This document shows, in pieces, positions 15,212 through 24,217 of a stretch of 64,000 bases of DNA; within the stretch, counting starts at the first letter, position 1, and each line of letters opens with the position of its first letter. The notes beneath the pieces are model-generated. The model was not told the origin of the DNA. It did no database searches and saw nothing but the letters and a program-made list of their open reading frames with translations. The position numbers were made by a program, and so were the translations under genes. The DNA is taken from positions 33,127 to 97,126 of the forward strand of contig CAYSJJ010000005.1 of NCBI GenBank assembly GCA_964431365.1, in the 5' to 3' direction. Source of the stretch: Geomobilibacter sp964431365. Lineage in GTDB: Bacteria; Desulfobacterota; Desulfuromonadia; Geobacterales; DSM-12255.

Positions 15212-15242
15212 ACTGCATTCAGAACGACCAGGGGAAAAAGGA

Positions 15243-15740
15243 ATGTCAGAGATGGCTGAAAACAATCGTGCAGTTGTAAAGCTCAAGGAGCGGTTTGCAG
15301 CGTCCATCCTGGATGTGAAGGAGTTTCGCGGCCAGGTGACCGTGACGGTCCAGAAGGAGGCGATCGTCGAGATCTGCCAGTTCCTGAAGACCTCTCTGGC
15401 CTACAACCTGCTAACCGACGTTACCGCGGTGGACTACCTGGGTAAGCAGGACACTCGGTTCGTGGCGGTCTACAACCTCTACTCGATCCCCAACAAGGAT
15501 CGGATATTCCTCAAGGCCCCGGTTTCCGAGGCTGACTGCACCATAGATTCGGTGACCGGTCTCTGGAAGTCCGCTCTCTTTCTGGAGCGTGAGGTCTACG
15601 ACCTGATGGGGCTCAAATTCAACAATCACCCCGACCTGCGCCGGATCCTGATGACCGACGATTGGGTAGGTCACCCGCTGCGCAAGGACTACCCGCTCCA
15701 GGGACCGGACCGCGAGCCGTACAAGGGCCGGTTGTCATAA
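15243..15740 (+). CDS. nuoC: NADH-quinone oxidoreductase subunit C
   Basis: A 165-residue subunit of the peripheral arm (30-kDa family). The signature is REVYDLMGLKFNNHPDLRRI, followed by HPLRKDYPL. It has no redox centre and helps assemble the quinone module with NuoB and NuoD. NuoC and NuoD are separate genes here, unlike the fused NuoCD of E. coli. An AAAAAGGA site precedes the ATG. Confidence 0.95.
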   Translation: MSEMAENNRAVVKLKERFAASILDVKEFRGQVTVTVQKEAIVEICQFLKTSLAYNLLTDVTAVDYLGKQDTRFVAVYNLYSIPNKDRIFLKAPVSEADCTIDSVTGLWKSALFLEREVYDLMGLKFNNHPDLRRILMTDDWVGHPLRKDYPLQGPDREPYKGRLS

Positions 15741-15783
15741 CCAGAACTCAGGGACTACTTAACGTCTAACGTAGAGGCGATCA

Positions 15784-16953
15784 ATGGCAAAAGAGACAAT
15801 GACAGTAAACATGGGGCCCCAGCACCCCAGTACCCACGGCGTGCTCCGGCTGGTTGTCGAACTGGACGGCGAGATCATCGAGAAGATCACGCCGCACATT
15901 GGCTACCTGCACCGCGGGGTCGAGAAGCTTTCCGAGCACCGGACCTATCACCAGACCATTCCGCTCACCGACCGTCTCGACTACCTGGCACCCATGAGCA
16001 ACAACCTGGGGTATGTCCTTGCGGTAGAGAAACTCCTCGGTATCGAGATTCCGGAGCGGGCCCAGACGGTACGGGTGATCATGGCCGAGTTGACCCGTCT
16101 GAAGTCACACCTGGTCTGGATCGCCTGCCACGCGCTCGACATCGGCGCCATGACGGTCTTCATCTACGCCTTCCGCGAGCGTGAAAAGGTCATGCAGCTG
16201 TACGAGAAGATCTCCGGCGCCCGTATGACCAGCAACTATTTCCGCGTCGGCGGGCTTTCGGCTGACGTCTATGACGGGTTCGAGAAGGACGTGCGGGAGA
16301 TCGTGGATACCTTCCCCGGTCACTTCGACACCTATGAAGGGCTCCTGACCAAGAACACCATCTGGTGCCAGCGGACCATCGGCAACGGTGTGATCTCCGC
16401 GGAGGACGCCATCAACTACGGTATCACCGGCCCGGCACTGCGCGGTTCGGGTGTCGACTGGGATCTCCGTCGCGACAATCCGTACAGTGGCTATGAGAAA
16501 TACCAGTTCACCGTGCCGGTCGGCGAGAAGTGCGATACCTACGACCGTTACAAGGTGCGGCTCGTTGAGATGCGGCAGGCCGTGAAGATCATCCAGCAGG
16601 CTCTTGCCGACCTGAAGCCCGGTCCGGTGCTTGCAGATGCGCCCCAGGTCTGCTATCCGCCGAAGGAAAACGTCTACAACTCCATCGAGGGGTTGATCCA
16701 TCACTTCAAGATCGCCAGCGAGGGTTTCGCGGTTCCCGAAGGTGAAGTCTACCAGTCGGTAGAGGCCCCCAAAGGGGAGCTCGGCTACTACATCGTCAGC
16801 GATGGCGGCAACAAGCCGTACCGGATGCGGATCCGGCCGCCATCATTCGTCAACCTGGGTGCCATTGAGAAGATGGCCAAAGGTGCGATGATCGCCGACC
16901 TCGTCGCCGTGATCGGAACCCTTGACATCGTGCTCGGTGAAATCGACCGCTAA
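15784..16953 (+). CDS. nuoD: NADH-quinone oxidoreductase subunit D
   Basis: A 389-residue 49-kDa-type subunit that forms most of the quinone site with NuoB. Landmarks are NMGPQHPSTHGVLRLVVELD with the conserved His, GYLHRGVEKL, and the C-terminal RPPSFVNLGAIEKMAKG and VIGTLDIVLGEIDR. The family descends from the large subunit of NiFe hydrogenase but lacks the metal-binding Cys pairs, as here. It starts 43 bp after nuoC. Confidence 0.96.
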   Translation: MAKETMTVNMGPQHPSTHGVLRLVVELDGEIIEKITPHIGYLHRGVEKLSEHRTYHQTIPLTDRLDYLAPMSNNLGYVLAVEKLLGIEIPERAQTVRVIMAELTRLKSHLVWIACHALDIGAMTVFIYAFREREKVMQLYEKISGARMTSNYFRVGGLSADVYDGFEKDVREIVDTFPGHFDTYEGLLTKNTIWCQRTIGNGVISAEDAINYGITGPALRGSGVDWDLRRDNPYSGYEKYQFTVPVGEKCDTYDRYKVRLVEMRQAVKIIQQALADLKPGPVLADAPQVCYPPKENVYNSIEGLIHHFKIASEGFAVPEGEVYQSVEAPKGELGYYIVSDGGNKPYRMRIRPPSFVNLGAIEKMAKGAMIADLVAVIGTLDIVLGEIDR

Positions 16954-16976
16954 CCCCTGCAGAGGAGACAGCGCCC

Positions 16977-17486
16977 ATGAGCCACGCTCAGGCCGAAGAG
17001 TTGCCAGAAGATAAAGATCTCGATCTTGGACCCGCCAATGCGGTGATCGACAAGTACTTCCACCTGCCGGGGAACCTGATGCCGGTTCTCCAGGGGATCC
17101 AGGACGAGTACGGATACGTGCCAAAGCCGACCATCGACCTGGTGGCCGAGCGTCTGAACGTCTATCCGAGCCAGATATTCGGGGTCCTCACGTTCTACGC
17201 CCAGTTCCACCTGAAGCCGCGGGGCAAGTTCATCATCCGCGTCTGCGTCGGAACCGCCTGTCACGTCCAGGGGGCTCCCCGGATCGTTGAGACCTTCTTC
17301 GACAAGCTGCATATCGGCCATGCCGAAACCACACCGGACCTGCGGTTCACCTTCGAGAAGGTCGCCTGTCTCGGAGCCTGCGGTATGGCTCCGCTGGCCA
17401 TGGTCAACGACGACACCTTCGGCAAGATGACCGTCCAGAAGGTCGATGAGATCGTTGCCGACTACAGCCAGCGGCCAATGAAGTAA
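16977..17486 (+). CDS. nuoE: NADH-quinone oxidoreductase subunit E
   Basis: A 169-residue thioredoxin-like subunit with the [2Fe-2S] cluster N1a. Ligands are in CVGTACHVQGA (C-x4-C) and CLGACGMAP (C-x3-C). The N-terminal helical part (MPVLQGIQDEYGYVP) is the usual NuoE/HndA segment. It pairs with NuoF in the NADH-oxidising module. The gene lies 23 bp after nuoD and 36 bp before nuoF. Confidence 0.95.
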   Translation: MSHAQAEELPEDKDLDLGPANAVIDKYFHLPGNLMPVLQGIQDEYGYVPKPTIDLVAERLNVYPSQIFGVLTFYAQFHLKPRGKFIIRVCVGTACHVQGAPRIVETFFDKLHIGHAETTPDLRFTFEKVACLGACGMAPLAMVNDDTFGKMTVQKVDEIVADYSQRPMK

Positions 17487-17522
17487 GCAACTCTTCAACA
17501 AAACACCAGAGGGCGAATCGCT

Positions 17523-19298
17523 ATGGGTGAAGCAGTAAAGATTCTTATCTGTCAGGGTACCGGTGGGGTATCCGCAGGCGCGAAAAAGGTCGAGGCCGAG
17601 TTCCTGAGAGTCATCAAGGAAAAAGGGGTCGACGCCGTTGTCGGCAAGCGCTGCGATATCGTCAAGACCGGCTGCCGCGGACTCTGCGCCAACGACGTTC
17701 TGGTCGACATCGTCATGCCGGAACTGGGGCGGGTGACCTACGACTTTGTTCTTCCTGAAGAGGTCGAGAAGATCGTTGACGAGCATATCGTCAACAAGAC
17801 GGTCATGGAGAAGCGGAAGGCCAAGCCGTACTACAACACCTTCGTCGACCAGCAGATGCGGATCGTCATGTCCGGCTGCGGTGAGATCGATCCTGAAAGC
17901 CTGGACGCCTATCTGGCAGTGGACGGCTTCAAGGCCATCGAGAAGTGCGTCAAGGAGATGAAACCGGCCGAGGTGACCGAGGAGGTCAAGAAGTCCGGGC
18001 TCCGTGGTCGTGGGGGCGGGGGCTTCCCTACCGGCATGAAGTGGTCCTTCTGTGCCGCCTCTCCCGGAGACAAGAAATACCTGATCTGCAACGCCGACGA
18101 AGGTGACCCGGGCGCATTCATGGACCGTTCCATCCTGGAAGGCGACCCCTACTGCGTCATCGAGGGGATGATGATCGCCGCCTATGCCATCGGCTGCTAT
18201 GCAGGCTACGTCTATGTCCGTGCCGAGTATCCGCTGGCCATCGAACGTCTGCAGAAGGCCCTCGATACCTGCTATGAAAAGGGGTGGCTCGGCAAGAACA
18301 TCCAGGGCTGGGGGATGGATTTCGACCTCAGGATCAAGAAGGGTGCCGGTGCCTTCGTCTGCGGCGAAGAGACCGCGCTCATGGCCTCCATCGAAGGGGA
18401 ACGGGGGATGCCCCGTCCGCGTCCGCCATTCCCGGCGGTCAAGGGTCTCTGGGCCAAGCCGACCAACATCAACAACGTCGAGACGTTCGCCAACGTCCGC
18501 CACATCATTCTTCGCGGTTCCGCCTGGTATGCCTCGCTCGGCACGGAGACCACCAAGGGGACGAAGATCTTCGCCGTTACCGGCAAGGTGAAGCACACCG
18601 GCCTCGTCGAAGTCCCGGCAGGCATGTCGGTCCGTCAGGTCATCTACGACGTCTGCGGCGGCATCCTCAACAACCGTAAATTCAAGGCCGTGCAGGCAGG
18701 CGGGCCGTCGGGCGGCTGCATCCCCGGCGAGATCCTCGATACGCCGGTCGACTACGACTCGCTGATCAAGGCGGGCGCCATGATGGGCTCCGGCGGTCTG
18801 GTCGTCATGGACGAAACCACCTGCATGGTGGACGTGGCCCGCTTCTTCCTCAGCTTCACCAGGATGGAATCCTGCGGCAAGTGCGTACCGTGCCGTATCG
18901 GCCTGAAGGCGATGCTGGACATCCTGGAGCGGATCACCGAAGGTCGTGGCGAAATGGCCGATATCGAGACCCTGCAGGAAATGGGGATGACGATCAAGAA
19001 GGCCTCCCTCTGCGGTCTCGGCCAGACAGCTCCGAACCCGATCCTTTCGACCATCAAGTATTTCCGCCACGAGTACGAGGCCCACATCAACGACAAGCGC
19101 TGTCCGTCCAACTGCTGCAAGGAGCTGCTCCTTTGGCAGGTGGTTGAGGATAAGTGTGTCAAGTGCGGTGCCTGCTTCAAGGCCTGTCCGGTAGATGCCA
19201 TTGTCTGGGAAAAGGGGCAGATCGCCTTCCTGGACAAGGAGAAGTGCACCAAGTGCAAATCCTGCTACGATGCCTGCCGTTTCATGGCCATCGAGTAG
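17523..19298 (+). CDS. nuoF: NADH-quinone oxidoreductase subunit F, long HydB/HndC-like form
   Basis: A 591-residue NADH-binding subunit, about 150 longer than E. coli NuoF. Residues ~1-100 are a thioredoxin-like ferredoxin domain; the middle has the FMN/NADH motifs GLRGRGGGGFPTG and CNADEGDPGAFMDR, and the N3 cluster ligands in ESCGKCVPCRIGLK and SLCGLGQ; the last ~65 residues are a 2x[4Fe-4S] ferredoxin domain (CVKCGACFKACP and CTKCKSCYDAC). The extra domains are those of HydB/HndC subunits in multimeric FeFe hydrogenases. In the N-terminal domain the usual second Cys is Gly15 (CQGTGG), so its [2Fe-2S] cluster may be lost or use Cys44. Confidence 0.93.
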   Translation: MGEAVKILICQGTGGVSAGAKKVEAEFLRVIKEKGVDAVVGKRCDIVKTGCRGLCANDVLVDIVMPELGRVTYDFVLPEEVEKIVDEHIVNKTVMEKRKAKPYYNTFVDQQMRIVMSGCGEIDPESLDAYLAVDGFKAIEKCVKEMKPAEVTEEVKKSGLRGRGGGGFPTGMKWSFCAASPGDKKYLICNADEGDPGAFMDRSILEGDPYCVIEGMMIAAYAIGCYAGYVYVRAEYPLAIERLQKALDTCYEKGWLGKNIQGWGMDFDLRIKKGAGAFVCGEETALMASIEGERGMPRPRPPFPAVKGLWAKPTNINNVETFANVRHIILRGSAWYASLGTETTKGTKIFAVTGKVKHTGLVEVPAGMSVRQVIYDVCGGILNNRKFKAVQAGGPSGGCIPGEILDTPVDYDSLIKAGAMMGSGGLVVMDETTCMVDVARFFLSFTRMESCGKCVPCRIGLKAMLDILERITEGRGEMADIETLQEMGMTIKKASLCGLGQTAPNPILSTIKYFRHEYEAHINDKRCPSNCCKELLLWQVVEDKCVKCGACFKACPVDAIVWEKGQIAFLDKEKCTKCKSCYDACRFMAIE

Positions 19299-19328
19299 CG
19301 TTCAAGATCCGAGGGAACAGAGGTCGCG

Positions 19329-21815
19329 ATGGTAAATCTGACAGTAGACGACAAGCAGGTAACGGTCCCGAGGGACTTCACCATCTTTGACGCCGCCAAA
19401 TCGGTAGGCATCAGGATTCCGATCCTCTGCCACGACAAGAAGCTGCATCCGTTCGGCGGCTGCCGCATGTGTCTGGTCGAAGTGGAGCAGATGAAGGGGC
19501 GTCTCATTCCGGCCTGCACCACGCCGGTCAGCGAAGGGATGATCGTACGGACCACAACGGACGAGATCGTCAAGGCACGCAAGCTGGTGCTGGAGCTGCT
19601 GCTCCTCAAGCACCCGATCGACTGCCCGGTCTGCGACGCTGCAGGGGACTGCGACCTGCAGAATCTGACCTACGAGTACAAGGTCAATGCCAACCACTTT
19701 GTCGACGAGAAGTTCGATTGGCCGATCGACTATGAAAACCCACTCCTGGAACGCGATCAGAACCGCTGCATCCACTGCGGCAAGTGTTCGCGGATCTGCG
19801 ACGAGATCGTCTCCTTCGGTGCCTACTCTTTCATCAACCGCGGCATCGAGGCCAAGATCGGCACCCCGTACGACGGCAAGCTGGACTGCGAATACTGCGG
19901 CTCCTGCGTCTCGGTCTGCCCGGTTGGCGCGCTCATCGCCCGTCCCTTCAAGTTCAAGGCCCGCTGGTGGGCGCTGAACAAGGTGAAGAGCGTCTGTTCC
20001 TACTGCGGCACCGGCTGCCAGCTGACCCTTGGTGTCAAGGACAACAAGGTCCTTACCACGATCTACGACGAGGACCAGGGGTTCCATAACGGACAGCTCT
20101 GCACCCGCGGCCGCTTCGCGTACCAGTTCGTCAACAGCGACCAGCGCCTCACCACCCCGCTCATCCGGAAGGGGAATTCGCTGGTAGCCGCCAGCTGGGA
20201 CGAGGCACTCGCTCTCATCGCTGAGCGTCTGCAGGGGGCACGGCAGAACCCCGCCTCGGCAGCGGCTCTGGTTTCTCCGCGTCTGACCAACGAGGAACTC
20301 TTCCTTGCCAAGAAGTTCTTTGGCGGCGCCCTGGGGATCGAGGCTATCGATCACTCCGCCGGGTATGCCCATGCTGCCCTCACGGAAGGACTCAAGGAAA
20401 GCCTCGGGCAGACCGCGTCCCCCTCCGTTATCGCCGACATCCAGAAGACCAACCTGCTGCTGGTGATCAAGACCGATGCCTATGAGACCCACCCGGTCAT
20501 CGGCTTCGAGATCAACCTGGGGGTCAAGCGGAAGGATGTGGACCTGCGGATCCTCTCCGACAAAAAAGGGAAACTGGCGAAACTGCCCAAGGCACAGACC
20601 TATCTGCACAAGCCGGGCACCGAGCTCCTGCTGCTCAACGCCCTGGCCAAGGCGATCATCGACGCCGGGCTTGCCGATGCGTCAGCCCAGGCACTCCCCG
20701 GGTTCGACACACTGAAGGGAGCCCTTGCCGACTACACACCGGAAACGGTTGCCGCCTCCTGCGGGGTCGCGGCCGAGGACATCAAGACCCTGGCTGCCGA
20801 CTACGCCAAGGCTGAAAAGGCACTCATCCTCCTCCCCGTCGGTCTCGGCTATGTCGGACACGGCAAGGAGCTGGCACAGGCCGTGGCCAACCTCGTGCTC
20901 CTGACCGGCAAGCTCGGCAAGGAAGGTTCCGGTCTCCTGGTCATGGCCGAGAAGAACAACAGCCAGGGCGCCGTGGATCTCGGCCTCTACCCGGCTGATC
21001 CGGCCAAGGGCACTGCGGCGATTCTGGACGGCTGCGCCAACGGCTCTGTCAAGACCCTCTACATCGCCGGCGAAAACCCGGTGGTTGCCTATCCGGATCG
21101 GAAGAAGATCGAGGCCTCCCTGGACAAGGTCGAGTTCCTGGTTGTCCAGGACCTCTTCCTGACCGAGACCGCCCAGAAGGCCCACGTGGTGCTGCCTGCC
21201 TGCTCGTTTGCCGAGAAGGACGGTTCCTTCACCAGCGTCGGCCGGGCCGTGCAACGGGTAAACAGGGCCATCAAGCCTCTGGGCGAGGCGCGGAGCGATT
21301 TCGACATCTTCAAGGCGCTCTTTGCCAAGCTCGGCGCTGAGTCGCCCGTCCAGACCCCGGCAGAAGCCTTTGCCGCCATCGCCGCCGAGGTCCCTGCCTA
21401 TGCCGGACTGACCCTGGCCGGGCTGGGCGACACCGGCGTGGTCTACGACGTGAAGTGCGCGCCGAAGCTTGTTGCCGTCAAAGGGACGCAGCCGGCTACC
21501 GAGAGCGGCAAGTTCGCCCTGCTCGGCGGCAGCGCCCTCTATCACAACGGCACCATGTCCCGCTTCGGCGAGGGACCGATGCATGTCTGCGCCGATCCCT
21601 ACGTTGAGCTGGGGCGCGAGGATGCCAAGGCTCTCTCCATCGCTGACGGCGACCTGGTTACCGTGAAGGCCTCCGCCGGGGAGCTCAGGCTCAAGGCGAA
21701 GGTCGGGCTCCGCATGCCGCAGGGGGTGGTGTTCGCACCCTACCACTTCGGCGAGCAGTCACTCAACAGCATCGTCACCGGGTCAGCCGTGACCTGGGTG
21801 AGTATCAGCAAGTAA
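19329..21815 (+). CDS. nuoG: NADH-quinone oxidoreductase subunit G
   Basis: An 828-residue iron-sulphur subunit. The N-terminus is a [2Fe-2S] ferredoxin (CHDKKLHPFGGCRMC, CTTPV), then the His/Cys N5 motif (HPIDCPVCDAAGDCDLQ) and a two-cluster ferredoxin segment (CIHCGKCSRICDE, CEYCGSCVSVCP). Next comes a [4Fe-4S] motif CSYCGTGCQ with a fourth Cys in LCTRGRF, matching the off-path N7 cluster kept in only some bacteria. The rest is a molybdopterin-oxidoreductase-type domain without cofactor in this family. The long length and N7 ligands resemble E. coli and Thermus NuoG. Confidence 0.95.
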   Translation: MVNLTVDDKQVTVPRDFTIFDAAKSVGIRIPILCHDKKLHPFGGCRMCLVEVEQMKGRLIPACTTPVSEGMIVRTTTDEIVKARKLVLELLLLKHPIDCPVCDAAGDCDLQNLTYEYKVNANHFVDEKFDWPIDYENPLLERDQNRCIHCGKCSRICDEIVSFGAYSFINRGIEAKIGTPYDGKLDCEYCGSCVSVCPVGALIARPFKFKARWWALNKVKSVCSYCGTGCQLTLGVKDNKVLTTIYDEDQGFHNGQLCTRGRFAYQFVNSDQRLTTPLIRKGNSLVAASWDEALALIAERLQGARQNPASAAALVSPRLTNEELFLAKKFFGGALGIEAIDHSAGYAHAALTEGLKESLGQTASPSVIADIQKTNLLLVIKTDAYETHPVIGFEINLGVKRKDVDLRILSDKKGKLAKLPKAQTYLHKPGTELLLLNALAKAIIDAGLADASAQALPGFDTLKGALADYTPETVAASCGVAAEDIKTLAADYAKAEKALILLPVGLGYVGHGKELAQAVANLVLLTGKLGKEGSGLLVMAEKNNSQGAVDLGLYPADPAKGTAAILDGCANGSVKTLYIAGENPVVAYPDRKKIEASLDKVEFLVVQDLFLTETAQKAHVVLPACSFAEKDGSFTSVGRAVQRVNRAIKPLGEARSDFDIFKALFAKLGAESPVQTPAEAFAAIAAEVPAYAGLTLAGLGDTGVVYDVKCAPKLVAVKGTQPATESGKFALLGGSALYHNGTMSRFGEGPMHVCADPYVELGREDAKALSIADGDLVTVKASAGELRLKAKVGLRMPQGVVFAPYHFGEQSLNSIVTGSAVTWVSISK

Positions 21816-21854
21816 CGACTACGCCAAATCTTCACTAAAGGGGAAGAGGATAGA

Positions 21855-22901
21855 ATGGAAATTTTAGGACTGCCGCTTATCTATTACGGAGCCATGCTTG
21901 TGAAGGTGCTCGTGGCCTTTGTCTTTGTCCTTCTGACGGTGGCCTACGCGACGTACGCCGAGCGGAAGATCATCGGCCACATGCAGGTCCGCCTCGGTCC
22001 CATGCGGACCGGCTGGCACGGCCTCCTGCAGCCGATCGCCGACGGCGTGAAGCTCTTCTTCAAGGAAGAGATCGTCCCGAGCCAGGCCAGCAAGTTTGCA
22101 TTTCTCATTGCGCCGCTGGCCGCGCTGATCACCGCCTTCATCTCTTTCGCCGTTATCCCCTTCGGCGATACGATCGAGGTGTTCGGCTACAAGGTGCCGA
22201 TGCAGATCGCCGCCGTGGCCGACAACGCCGGCAAGGTCTTCGACATCAACGTCGGGGTCCTCTACATCCTGGGTATGGCCTCGCTGGGCGTCTACGGCAT
22301 CGTCCTCGCCGGCTGGTCATCCAACAGCAAGTACTCGCTCCTGGGGGGGCTCCGCTCATCGGCTCAGATGATCTCGTACGAACTGGCTGCCGGCCTGGCC
22401 ATCGTCTGCGTCTTCATGCTCTCCGAGTCGCTCTCCCTGCAGAAGATCGTTGCCGATCAGGCAGGACTCTTCGGCTGGTACATCTTCCGCAACCCGTTCA
22501 TGTTCGTTGCAGGGATCATCTTCTTCATCTGCTCCCTGGCCGAAATCAACCGTACCCCCTTCGACCTGCCGGAAGCGGAGACCGAACTGGTATCCGGTTT
22601 CTGCACCGAGTATTCGAGCATGAAGTACGCCATGTTCTTCATGGCAGAGTATGCCAACATGGTCACCGTCTGTGCCGTTACCACCACCCTCTTCCTGGGC
22701 GGCTGGCACGGTCCGCTCCCGCCGGTGCTCAACTTCATCGCCAAAGTCTACTTTTTGATCTTCGTCTGCATGTGGGTCCGGGCCACCTATCCCCGTTACC
22801 GCTACGACCAGCTCATGCGTCTCGGCTGGAAGGTGTTTCTGCCGATCACGCTGCTCCTGATTGTCGGCAACTCCATCTGGATCACGCTGTTCCAGCACTG
22901 A
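21855..22901 (+). CDS. nuoH: NADH-quinone oxidoreductase subunit H
   Basis: A 348-residue polytopic membrane subunit at the junction with the peripheral arm, lining the quinone tunnel. Conserved segments seen are YATYAERKIIGHMQVRLGP, LLQPIADGVKLFFKEE, the acidic loop AEINRTPFDLPEAETELV, and WVRATYPRYRYDQLM near the end. A GAGGAT site precedes the ATG. Confidence 0.96.
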   Translation: MEILGLPLIYYGAMLVKVLVAFVFVLLTVAYATYAERKIIGHMQVRLGPMRTGWHGLLQPIADGVKLFFKEEIVPSQASKFAFLIAPLAALITAFISFAVIPFGDTIEVFGYKVPMQIAAVADNAGKVFDINVGVLYILGMASLGVYGIVLAGWSSNSKYSLLGGLRSSAQMISYELAAGLAIVCVFMLSESLSLQKIVADQAGLFGWYIFRNPFMFVAGIIFFICSLAEINRTPFDLPEAETELVSGFCTEYSSMKYAMFFMAEYANMVTVCAVTTTLFLGGWHGPLPPVLNFIAKVYFLIFVCMWVRATYPRYRYDQLMRLGWKVFLPITLLLIVGNSIWITLFQH

Positions 22902-22942
22902 CCCGCACCGGTTGAGACGAAAATTTCTGAGAGGATAAGCCC

Positions 22943-23341
22943 ATGATTACGCCACTGCTGCAAGGCCTGAAAATAACCCTGGCGCACATGTTCAAGAAGC
23001 CGATCACCCTGCAGTACCCAGATGAGCGGCCCGTGGTCAGACCAAGCTTCCGCGGTCTCCACGCCCTGAAGGTCTCCCACGATCGGGCGAAATGCGTTGC
23101 CTGCTATCTCTGCCCCACCGTCTGTCCGGCCAAGTGCATCACGGTCGAGGCGGGTGAGGATGCCAAGCACGACAAGTACGCTGCGAAGTACGAAATCGAT
23201 CTTCTCCGCTGCATTTTCTGCGGCTACTGCGTCGAAGCCTGCCCGGTAGACGCCCTGAAGATGACCGAAGCCTTCGAACTGGCCAATTACAAACGGGCGG
23301 ACTTTGTCTTCACGAAAGAGCGACTCTTAGAAAAGAAATAA
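22943..23341 (+). CDS. nuoI: NADH-quinone oxidoreductase subunit I
   Basis: A 132-residue ferredoxin-like subunit with clusters N6a and N6b, ligated by CVACYLCPTVCP and CIFCGYCVEACP. It passes electrons toward NuoB. The N-terminal amphipathic helix (LLQGLKITLAHMFKK) rests on the membrane arm. It is shorter than E. coli NuoI (180), missing mostly C-terminal residues, but all eight ligands are present. Confidence 0.95.
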   Translation: MITPLLQGLKITLAHMFKKPITLQYPDERPVVRPSFRGLHALKVSHDRAKCVACYLCPTVCPAKCITVEAGEDAKHDKYAAKYEIDLLRCIFCGYCVEACPVDALKMTEAFELANYKRADFVFTKERLLEKK

Positions 23342-23351
23342 AGGAGCAGCA

Positions 23352-23855
23352 ATGGAATCGATCTTCTTCACCATCGTGGCTGCAGCGGCGATCCTGTTCA
23401 GCCTCCTCGTCATCACCTGCAAGAACCCGATCAACAGCGCCCTTTCGCTGGTGATGACCTTCTTCTGCCTGGCGACCTTCTACGTGATGCTCGACGCTCC
23501 GTTCATGGCAGCCATCCAGGTGATCGTCTATGCAGGCGCGATCATGGTGCTCATAATCTTCGTCATCATGCTCCTGAACGTCAGGACCGAGTCTGGCCGC
23601 CGGACAAGCCACGCACTCTTCATCGGCGGGGCGACCGGGGTATTTCTTCTCTTCCAGACGTTCTACCTCCTGAACCGGAGCAGCCTGACCGGCGCCAAGG
23701 GTGTGATCGACTCGGCAATGATCCAGCAGGTCGGCCATACCGAACTGATCGGCACGGCCATGTTCACCGAGTTCCTCCTCCCCTTCGAGGCGGCCTCAAT
23801 CCTCCTGCTGGCGGCGATTGTCGGTGCCGTCGTACTGTCCAAGAAAAAACTCTAA
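23352..23855 (+). CDS. nuoJ: NADH-quinone oxidoreductase subunit J
   Basis: A 167-residue membrane subunit with five predicted helices. The signature is the pi-bulge helix AIQVIVYAGAIMVLIIFVIM, important for coupling. Helix 1 ends in KNPINSALSLV, typical of NuoJ. AAGGAG lies 6 nt before the ATG, 10 bp after nuoI. Confidence 0.95.
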   Translation: MESIFFTIVAAAAILFSLLVITCKNPINSALSLVMTFFCLATFYVMLDAPFMAAIQVIVYAGAIMVLIIFVIMLLNVRTESGRRTSHALFIGGATGVFLLFQTFYLLNRSSLTGAKGVIDSAMIQQVGHTELIGTAMFTEFLLPFEAASILLLAAIVGAVVLSKKKL

Positions 23856-23868
23856 CGGGAGACGCGAC

Positions 23869-24171
23869 ATGCTTGCCCTGCACAACTATCTGATCGTTAG
23901 CGCCATTATCTTTGCCATCGGCACCATCGGGGTTCTCACCCGCCGCAACGCCATTGTCATCTTCATGTGCGTGGAGATGATGCTGAACGCGGTCAACCTG
24001 ACCTTCATCGCCCTCTCCAAGTACCTGGGGAATCTGGATGGACAGATCTTCGTCTTTTTCGTCATGACCGTTGCCGCTGCCGAAGCCGCAGTCGGCCTGG
24101 CTCTGATGATCGCGTTCTACAAGAATCGCGAGTCCATCGACGTTGAGGATGTCAATCTCCTCAAGTGGTAA
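23869..24171 (+). CDS. nuoK: NADH-quinone oxidoreductase subunit K
   Basis: A 100-residue, three-helix membrane subunit. The two conserved Glu are in FMCVEMMLNAVNLTF and VAAAEAAVGLALMIAFY, both in the proton path. The start at 23869 has GGGAG upstream and follows nuoJ by 13 bp; the open frame reaches back to 23818 inside nuoJ but without a ribosome site. Confidence 0.95.
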   Translation: MLALHNYLIVSAIIFAIGTIGVLTRRNAIVIFMCVEMMLNAVNLTFIALSKYLGNLDGQIFVFFVMTVAAAEAAVGLALMIAFYKNRESIDVEDVNLLKW

Positions 24172-24217
24172 TGAACATTCATAATACCTACGGAATTTTC
24201 TGATAAAGGAGTCTGGA

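Noticed and set aside
16950..19085. A 711-codon open frame antisense to nuoE-nuoF, and 654- and 996-codon frames antisense to nuoL and nuoM-nuoN
   Set aside because: They lie opposite strongly supported complex I genes in GC-rich DNA, where codon bias keeps the antisense frame open. Their translations are His/Asp/Gly/Glu-rich without any domain and have no ribosome sites.
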